From assembly GCA_907165065.1 (NCBI GenBank), contig OU015539.1:13360816-13424815 (forward strand): a stretch of 64,000 nt of DNA, written 5' to 3'. The position numbers and the translations under genes were made by a program. The notes under the pieces are model-generated. The model saw only the letters and a list, made by a program, of their open reading frames with translations, did no database searches and was not told where the DNA came from. How positions within the stretch are numbered: the first letter of the stretch is position 1; each line of letters begins with the position of its first letter. Positions 39,049 through 64,000 of this stretch are shown piece by piece. Source of the stretch: Caprimulgus europaeus. Taxonomy: Eukaryota > Chordata > Aves > Caprimulgiformes > Caprimulgidae.

Positions 39049-39608
39049 GATGCAGAGTTATTGAAGGAGCTTCCCAGCAACGGGGCACATTTTTTCACTA
39101 GTTTGATGCCAGCGTTGAAAAGGAAACAAAACAACTGCATGAACGTGAAGCAGCATTGGCCTAAGCCAGGCACACCAGCTATCCCAGAGCCATGGGAGTA
39201 CCAAACCAGCCTCTGGTGAATCCAGTAAGCCCTACTGCTTGTTATTTAAATGGGAACAGGGAACGAAACCGGCCCTTGAGTCCTGAGAAACACATGCAGT
39301 GCTTTTTAACTACACTGTTTTTCATGATCTGTAAGTGACACTGAAAACAGTGGAAGTGACACACAAACCTTCACTCAAAAAAATCAGAGTACATGTTTCA
39401 TTCACATTTTGCTATTTTGGATGAACTCACATGCAGTGATTTTGAGTTGAAAACTATAAAGGCTCAACGGCAGAAAATGCAACTCAAAACACCCATTAGA
39501 AGCTCCATTTTCCAGAAAAAGCAGAAGAGCATACGCTTGCAGTTGTACATTCATAAACCCAAATAATTTCTCATCTTTTCTGACTCTTACAACTAAAGCT
39601 TGGTTGAC

Positions 39609-39630
39609 TTTTTTTCCCCCCCCCCCCTCC
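39609..39630. repeat. T7-C12 pyrimidine tract
   Basis: Seven T followed by twelve C and a short pyrimidine tail. Simple sequence with mirror or triplex-forming potential and no associated gene. Confidence 0.85.
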
Positions 39631-40264
39631 CTTTTCAGGTACAGAAATTGTTTCCAGCAGTGGTAATGACTTCTCAGCAGAATAACTGGTGTTTTAAGTT
39701 TCCTTATTTGAAATAAATTACTAGAAATTTCTTATTTTCACAGAAGTACTTGTAAACAGGAACTGTCAATTAGAAAAATTCACAGAGGTAAGATGTTTTT
39801 TTTGCCTCTACAAAGGAACCAGTCACACACCACAAAACCCTTCAGAACAGATATCTAGCACAAAGTGTCCTCTGGACATGACTGAATCAAAGCCTGCCCT
39901 TCAGTCTCTGTCAGGGTTAATCTTTCCCATACTTAACAGTCACCTCTCAACCTCTTTCCCAAAAGCAAAGATAGAAATTGCATGTGGCATCAATCACCTA
40001 TTGATTTAACCACAGGTTATGTGAGAATAAAGACTCACCTTTCGGGACTTACCATTCCAGGATGAAATGCAGAAGTGAAGAAAGCATGAAGCTGTGTTCC
40101 TACATTTGAATGCTGCCCTAGCCGACTCAAATCAGGCTAAGCTAAACTCATGCCACCTAAAGGGATGGAAGAAAATTGGCTTGACTGGTTTGCAAGGTGG
40201 AAGTTTCCTTAACAGGAAGTCAGACACAGAGCCAGAACTGTCAGGGCAAACAGAGCACAAAAAC

Positions 40265-40313
40265 TTGGGGGGGGAAAAAAAAAAAAGAAAAAAAAAGAAA
40301 AGAAAAGAAAGAA
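40265..40313. repeat. G/A purine tract with AAAAG repeats
   Basis: An eight-G run is followed by poly(A) and then degenerate AAAAG / AAAG units, all purine on the plus strand over about 47 bases. Simple sequence. Confidence 0.85.
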
Positions 40314-42380
40314 GGTGCAGAAAGGCAACAGAGGGAACAGTTTCACGCTCCCAAGAAAAATATCTGGAGTAGAAGGGACTGGGAACCTGCATGGAAAAAC
40401 CAACCCAAGAATGCCCTTGTCCCATCTCCCTGTGCCATGTCCAAGGGAGAACGTGATGCTTCAGACCTGAAGGAAATCAGTTCTCTCCTTACCATCCTCA
40501 GCAACCCAGCACTGACCGCAAGAATCATCATTTTTCCTAAAGCAAACCTCCAACAAACACTCCTAGGAAGCGGCCAACAACCCTAGCCACCTCAGGTTTG
40601 GGGAGATGAAAGGGTGCCTCAGCAGCCAACCTCCAAATCCAGCCAAGAGGCCTTTGCCATACACCCCACAGCCCCGCAAGAGCTGCGGCGCTGGCAAGGA
40701 TTGAAGTCTCATGGGAGGCTTTTGTGAACCAAACTCAGGCCACGAACAAGCCTTGCACGGAGCAGGAAAGCACAGCACAGCTGCACGGCTGCCGAGGGGA
40801 CCCCCACGTACCACGGCTCACTGTGGAGGCAGAGGCCCAGTGCCCTCTGAACAAGGGCAGGCGGGCTCCACTGTGCCAGGGGGTCAACAGAGCTGCAAGT
40901 GGGAGGCTGTGAGCTCCTTTCTCATGTGTGCCCTGGCACAACACAGGAAAAAGCTCACGCTGGGATAGGAGAGGAGGGAAATCACAGCTCAGATTTGTAC
41001 CTGCTGGGATAATAAAAAATACTGTGGGAGAAAAAGACCACCACTAGGGATTCAGAGAAAGCTGCTGGGAATGAAGCAGAAACAGGAGCATGGCTTCTGA
41101 AGGTGAAGCCAAGGGAAAAGAAACCATAAAGGGAGTGACACAGGAGAAAACAAGAGGGTAGCAATAACCACAGGGTAGAGACTCTGTGCTGGATCATGTA
41201 AAGAATCAATTCTGGGCAACCATTTGCAGACCTGGATTTATTCCCGTTACTGCATCTCTCTAGCTAAGGGAAGTTACAGTACCTTTGCCAAGAGCAGCAG
41301 GAAAGACTCCACTAACGCTCCAGGGTTACAACACAGCTATGACCTGTATTGTACCTGGGCAGCTGGATCGCAAGTCCCGAGCTGCCTGGAGCAGTCCTGG
41401 TGCTCAGCTACGTGGTAGGAGAGTAGGAAACTACCTGAAAGAGTTTCACTCTCGCCCAGGCACAGTCCTGTGACACAGCCCCAGACACTAAACTCACCTG
41501 ATGCTTCCATAGGACCATGTTCCTCCTGGTCCCTCTCTTCTCCAGACACATGGTAGGATGGCATCCTCTAAGTACATTGTTCGGTATCGTGCTTTGTAGG
41601 GGCCCTCTCCCCTGGGGAGGATTTACCCCTGCCAGTGCCTGGGCTGCACTGTTCCCACACCTGGCCAGGCACGCGCTGCCCTGTGGCACACCAGCTGCTG
41701 AGCAGACAACCCACGTGCCCCACAGCAAATGAGCTCTGTGGTGCACCTCTTCTGGTTATCAAAGGGGTAAGGCACTGACCATCTTAACGAGGACAGACAG
41801 CTTGCTTAAGCTGGCCTGTATGATTTTCAGGAAATACAGAATCTTTAGCAATACAAGTAGTAGAAATAGATGTGCACAGCAGTACAATCACAATGTGTTC
41901 TCCAACAAGAGATTGCCAAGTTCCACGGGCAGTAGATATGGTGTACCACTCTCTCTCTATCCTCAGGAGGAATACCTTCAACACCTGGATCTGATCTCAC
42001 TGCAAGCCCAGCAGGATCTGTCCCCGGGTAATTTTAATCCTGATGGTACAGCACAAGATAATGATTTACATGGTACTCCACCTCTCCTACATTCCTGTGA
42101 GACTGATCCCACCACTGTAACAACCCCTACCCTCTTCTTCTGGCACGGGCAGCAGCTTTCAGCGCCACTGGATGGGCAAAACACCACGAGTACAGCACAG
42201 CTGCTTTCAGCCCCTCTAGCTAAACAGTGCCAGAAAAGACACAGTACAGATTGTGTTCAGACCAAAACACTCCAGCAGCATGAAAAACAAGAATTGTGTA
42301 AGCTTCAACACTACTGTGCTCAAACCCACTGTATCAGTTGGCACCACATATACAGTAGTACTACTACAGTTCTAAACATA

Positions 42381-42485
42381 CCACCTGCTCTCCGGACAGC
42401 CTTGACACTTGATCTCTAGGTGGCACCACCTGCAATACAGAACTTCCACAAAACACTACTGTTTCCAAGTGCCACCTGCTGGTAC
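42381..42485. promoter_or_regulatory. Cluster of CACCTG E-boxes / CTCF-like cores at about 45-bp spacing
   Basis: The octamer CCACCTGC occurs at 42,381, 42,426 and 42,472, spaced 45 and 46 bases apart. The second forms an inverted repeat AGGTGG-CA-CCACCT at 42,418-42,431. The third, read on the minus strand, gives CCAGCAGGTGGCAC, a close match to the CTCF core. CACCTG is also the E2-box bound by ZEB and SNAIL factors. Units two and three share 'acttccac' as well, suggesting a degenerate tandem repeat. It lies about 1.3 kb beyond the RPS13 3' end. Confidence 0.4.
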
Positions 42486-42489
42486 TTCC

Positions 42490-43764
42490 ACGATTTACAT
42501 ACAGCTATTTCAGAACCGTGAGGAGTCAAACTGTCCATGTGCTTTTCAGTTGGCAATACCGCCAAGCCCCAGGACTCACAGCAACTTTCTTTTTTTTTTA
42601 ATATCATGAAAGTGGTTTATTAAATCTGCATCCCAGAACTCTTAATTATCATTGTGAGAGCCTGGCAAATAACTACCAGAAGCTTTCAGAAGCAAAACCA
42701 AGTATTTTGACAGCATATGGAAGCTGGCAATATTTACCTTTTAAGATGGATCAGGCAGTAGCACTTTAAGAGTTCAAATGGACTGTGGTGCTTTTCTTTT
42801 ACAATCATCTTAATCACAAGTCTATATTTAGCTTCATAATCAGGGTAGAGGTATCCTGCCTTTCTGCAAACTTAAATCCAGGAGTTACCAGGTTCCACTG
42901 GTTATGATCTAGAAAGTAGCTACAGAATTTACAAAAAAGACAGAGCTTAGTTAAATTTATTTAAATTAACTTTTTAATACTGCAAAAGTTAAGTAACAGA
43001 CCAAGACTTAGAAGCCACAGTCAACAGATCAGAATAACTCTATTTATAATTTTCTCCTAAAAAATGAAAAAGCTGTCAGTCTGTTCTCCACATTTCTCCA
43101 GCAGAAAATGACTCTTAAGGTCAAAGCCGTTCAGAGCCTGGAAGCACAACCTCAGCAACAGTGACTATACAATAGCTACCACCCTCTGGGTTTAGGGAAA
43201 ACTACCTCAGTAAAGATGTAATATCTGAGGAGAGCTAAACTGTTGTTTGTGTTCACCCAAATTTCAATGATTATTCTTAAAATTGCTTACAAATAACAGC
43301 AACAGTTACTATCAGGAACTGGCTGAGATCTGCTTAAGCTTTCTGCACAAGCAGCAAATCCACATTACCTGCAATTAGTCAACCTCTCCAGTTTTGTTTC
43401 TCTTCTTTCCCTTTCCGCCTGCCTAATCCTTTCTGCATTTTCTGAATTTCCAATTCTTCCTCCTGTCATTATTTTCTTCCGCAGGTCTTTGTGCAGGACA
43501 CAGAGAGGCACAGCCACACATGAATAAAATATATTTGCTGTGAATGACTAGGTCACTTTACTAACTTGAGGCTGTAAGATCAAAAATCCAGTTTAAGCAC
43601 AGGCACAAACCACACAGCTGGTCTACAACAGCAATAACCACTACCCAGACTGCATACTGTAGGACAGCAAGATGGAAACCACAGCCACACATCTGCTCCA
43701 CCTTGAAAACTGTCCATTTACATGAACAAAAGTTTATAAGACACCAACCATTTAGAGACAACAC
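42490..43764. other. Intergenic, immediately 3' of RPS13
   Basis: AT-rich sequence between the motif cluster and the RPS13 polyadenylation region. No exon, RNA gene or transposon recognised. Confidence 0.6.
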
Positions 43765-48170
<4,406 letters not shown>

Positions 48171-48699
48171 AGCGCGAGGCAGCGGCCCCTCCCGCCCCGC
48201 TTCCGCAGGAAAGGGCGGCCCCGCGCCCGGCCCCGCCCCGCGCCCGCCGCCAACAGGCCGCAGGCGGACACCTAAGGGCGCGGCCGGCCCCGCGCTCACG
48301 GAGGGAGCTGAGCGGCCGCGCTGCCCGCCCTCCCCACTCCCTCAGCCCCCGCCCCGCCGGCGAGTGACGAGCAGCGCAGGGATGTGTTTTCCCAGAACAG
48401 CGTTTAATGCATCGACAGCACCGTTACGGAGTCACGCGGGGCCCGTCTCGCACCGCACACCCCTGTGAAGGACCTGGGGGGGCTCGGACACACAGGGAGG
48501 GGAAACCGTCACAGCCCGCCGCGCGCCCCGGGAGCCCCCCGCACCCGAGCGGATCCGGTACCGGACAGCCCGGTGCTGCCAGAGACGGGCGGGCGGCTGC
48601 AGCCCCTAACGAGGCAGCCAGAAAAGCTTCAGTGCAAAGCAAAGCCGTTACCCTGAAGCACCCAAACAATCCCCGTTCTGGCTGCAGGTCACACTGCAT

Positions 48700-51042
48700 C
48701 AACGATTTTCTCCTCATTAAACATAACACAAAAGCTGTTAAAACGAGGTTTTCAAGCTACTTCGTGTACTCATGAACTCCACCTCAATTCAGTATTTTCC
48801 TTTCATATCCCCTTTTTTAATGTAGTACATTTAACTTACTGTAACAATTACCTTTTTCTTAATTGACAATAGTGCAGAGAGGTGTAAGCTCGGTGCTTTT
48901 GTAGACAAAATAAAAACCATGACCAGAAAAAGCTTCAGCCAGTAATTATTTTGAAAAGGAAGGGAAAGGCACAAAATGAGTAGAGCTATGAAGAAGATTA
49001 AATCAGAAGTCAGGACAAGTGCTAACAATAATACAGTACTATACATTTTTTTCCCCAAGTCCAGACAACTGTTAAAACTGCAAATCATTTAAAAATGATT
49101 TTAGTTTATTTGTATTTTGTGCTGTAAGACACTGTGCTTTAATAGCAAACTGCAAAAAAGGCAGTACATATTGCTTTCATTTTATTTCACAATGGAACGT
49201 TTCACAAAAACAGTAGTCTACTTTCCTGTGTTTAAGTGACTTGTGATTCTAATGATGGAATGGAGTAAGTCTCAAAAGCATCAAGTGAGCAGGAAATATA
49301 TCTAGTTATATAGTTTATTATTTACAGGCTATATACTAAATGAAAAATATGCAGAAGATGCCTAATAGAACTGGGATTTGTTAGCGCCCATTAGTATCAA
49401 CCCAGTTTCTAACATTCAAGATATTCTTAGCTTTTTAATCATAAAAATTCCTACAAAATTGGACCATGGATATTTTAGGCACCAGGAGATTCAAGTTTAC
49501 TTCTCTCACTGTATTGAAGGGAGACTGGTCAGTAGCAGGGGAAGGAAAAATCAGATTATTAAATAGGGTTTTAGTGTTGGGGATATATAGAAGGCTTTGC
49601 CCATATTGTGTCTTCATTCATAGCTGCTATTTTACTTTAAATTTCACTCTAGTCATAGTCAGTGGTGAGAGTCTCTTGCTTCAAGATTTAGTACTAAATA
49701 AGATCGTGCAGCTCTACAGTTTTGTTCAGACAGAACAAGATCATCTGAAACACTGAGCAAGGTGAATAGAAAGGCTACACCTGTAGTGCAGAAACACCTA
49801 ATTGAGTAAACAGTTGTATTAATGGGAGGCAGTAAGTCATATTTGCACCCACTGCCACAATATAGTTCAGCTCTAATGTTCCTTGGAATTAAGTATTTTT
49901 AGTGGAATTAATTCTTACTGTGAGTGACAGTGTTGCTTTAAAAAAGAAAAAAAAAAAAGGTGACTGAGTTCCCCTCTCAAAGCTCTGTTAATGCAGTTCA
50001 TTACTGCAATTCACTCAGCAGTTGTGCTTTTTAACTAGAGGCCACCCTTTACCTGGAGGTACACATAAGTAATTTAGTGCAAATGCCACTTTGGATTTAG
50101 TGTTTTAATCTGTTCCACATTTAATCACTGCAGTATTTAAAAGTTCTAGTGATTAAGACATTTCAAAACACTGATAAGCTGGGCACATTTCCTACGTCAC
50201 CACATTCAGCCAGCCTTCATTCAATTTTCGGAGATCATGGGTAGAAGATGGAGTGGAAAAAGTTGCACCATGAAGATGATGTTATTTGTAAATAACTCAT
50301 CTCAGGAAAAGACTTCCAGTAGGATCTAAAAGTTATCAAATATGAGAATGTTTCCCCTTTTTAAGGGGCTGAAAGTTAACATGTATACATATTTAAATAT
50401 CAGAAATGAGGTAAAAGAGAAGCATTTGAATTATAAGGCACCATTATTTACAACTTCCATTATTAGCACTCACTCCAGTAAGTTTTAGAGAAGCATGAAT
50501 CTGGGATTAAATGCAGTGCTAAGGAATTTTTCCAGCCCTTCAACCTTCATTTCTGCAGGTGTGTGTGAAGCTACCAAAATTTTACCCGTTGCTGCTTCTG
50601 TGATGTCTAGTTAGTAGTGGGAATGTAATCCTAAAAATATGTCACTTCTTTTATGTTCTCCAGCATCATGCCATGGATGACATAACACAGGTAACAAAAG
50701 TTAAAAGCAAAAATGCATTGTATTCACAGGGCAAATGATTAAGTTAAGGTTTAACCAACCAGCATGGTCAAACTGTTTATCTGACTTTCACAGATGGTTT
50801 AACAACCCCTTCCTTTACCTGCAATTCAAACATTTACAACGATGCTTTGATAGCATTGCATAAGGATAAATCAAGTTTTCTAGAAATCCTCCAAATTAGG
50901 CTACATGAGCATTGGTCCAACATATCTGTTGAAATGCAGAGTCTCTTATTTTAAGATGTACAAGTTATCTTCAAGTAGGAAGATGCAGAAAAAGCACAAG
51001 TGAATACAATTGTTCTGGTCTTACTCAGGTGTAGAAATGAGT
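48700..51042 (-). other. PIK3C2A: Probable PIK3C2A 3'UTR and downstream flank
   Basis: Sequence following the PIK3C2A stop on the minus strand. No other gene was recognised. Minus-strand AATAAA hexamers occur at 49,314-49,319, 49,181-49,186 and 49,105-49,110, and an ATTAAA near 48,815, giving possible 3'UTRs of about 1.7-2.2 kb. A long 3'UTR is usual for this gene. Which signal is used cannot be decided here. Confidence 0.5.
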
Positions 51043-63854
<12,812 letters not shown>

Positions 63855-64000
63855 CTGAAATAAATGATTCAAGTTAAATTTTCCTAAGGAAAATACTGCA
63901 AACAATGCAATACTAAGACAATAAAATATTTTAATGAATCAGTACTATATATATCTGAAGTTACTAACATATATGATATAAAAGAAAAGAAGTTTGTGCT
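63855..64000. other. PIK3C2A: PIK3C2A intron at window edge
   Basis: AT-rich intron sequence upstream of the first visible exon. The remaining upstream exons lie beyond the window. Confidence 0.7.

Larger units (their letters stand above)
34076..41800. other. Intergenic, no gene seen
   Basis: Mixed composition, somewhat GC-richer from about 40,560. No exon or RNA gene recognised. It contains a CTCF-like core at 35,118-35,131, a SOX-OCT composite at 39,034-39,048, a pyrimidine tract at 39,609-39,630 and a purine tract at 40,265-40,313. Frames around 36,640-37,291 are open over 165 codons but carry no recognisable domain. Confidence 0.55.

Overview
The window is vertebrate nuclear DNA, almost certainly from a bird. 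Multi-exon genes with GT-AG introns, CpG-island promoters, small introns in a ribosomal-protein gene and several CR1 retroposon copies all point there. The gene order PLEKHA7 - RPS13 - PIK3C2A, with all three on the minus strand, matches the amniote arrangement seen on human 11p15. I see no bacterial, phage or plasmid features, no CRISPR array, and no convincing undescribed gene system.

Layout. Positions 1-23 hold the first codons of PLEKHA7 (minus strand; the rest of the gene lies to the left of the window), followed by its CpG-island 5' region to about 560. Positions 560-43,760 form a roughly 43 kb gene-free interval, mostly AT-rich. It contains CR1 remnants (about 745-835, 2,380-2,775, 2,780-3,030), a pair of diverged direct repeats (about 30,950-31,145 and 33,545-34,075), homopolymer tracts and a few motif-level candidate regulatory sites. 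The best of these are a SOX-OCT composite at 39,034-39,048 and a cluster of CACCTG / CTCF-like sites at 42,381-42,485. Positions 43,765-48,170 hold the complete RPS13 gene (six exons, 151 codons plus stop, reconstructed exactly from splice sites), starting in a CpG island with a 5'TOP motif. Positions 51,043-63,854 hold the last 15 coding exons of PIK3C2A (677 C-terminal residues: end of the helical region, lipid kinase domain, PX domain, C2 domain). Its 3'UTR runs left towards the RPS13 CpG island. The 5' part of PIK3C2A lies to the right of the window.

How the genes relate. They are functionally independent: a junctional adaptor (PLEKHA7), a small-subunit ribosomal protein (RPS13) and a class II PI 3-kinase (PIK3C2A). 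RPS13 and PIK3C2A lie in tandem, with the end of PIK3C2A only about 0.6-1.2 kb upstream of the RPS13 start if the candidate poly(A) signals are right. In mammals RPS13 introns host the U14 (SNORD14) snoRNAs. Here one intron keeps a short U14-like core without recognisable C and D boxes, possibly a relic.

Exon boundaries were set by hand from splice sites and reading-frame continuity. Family assignments come from recognising conserved protein sequence, not from a database search.
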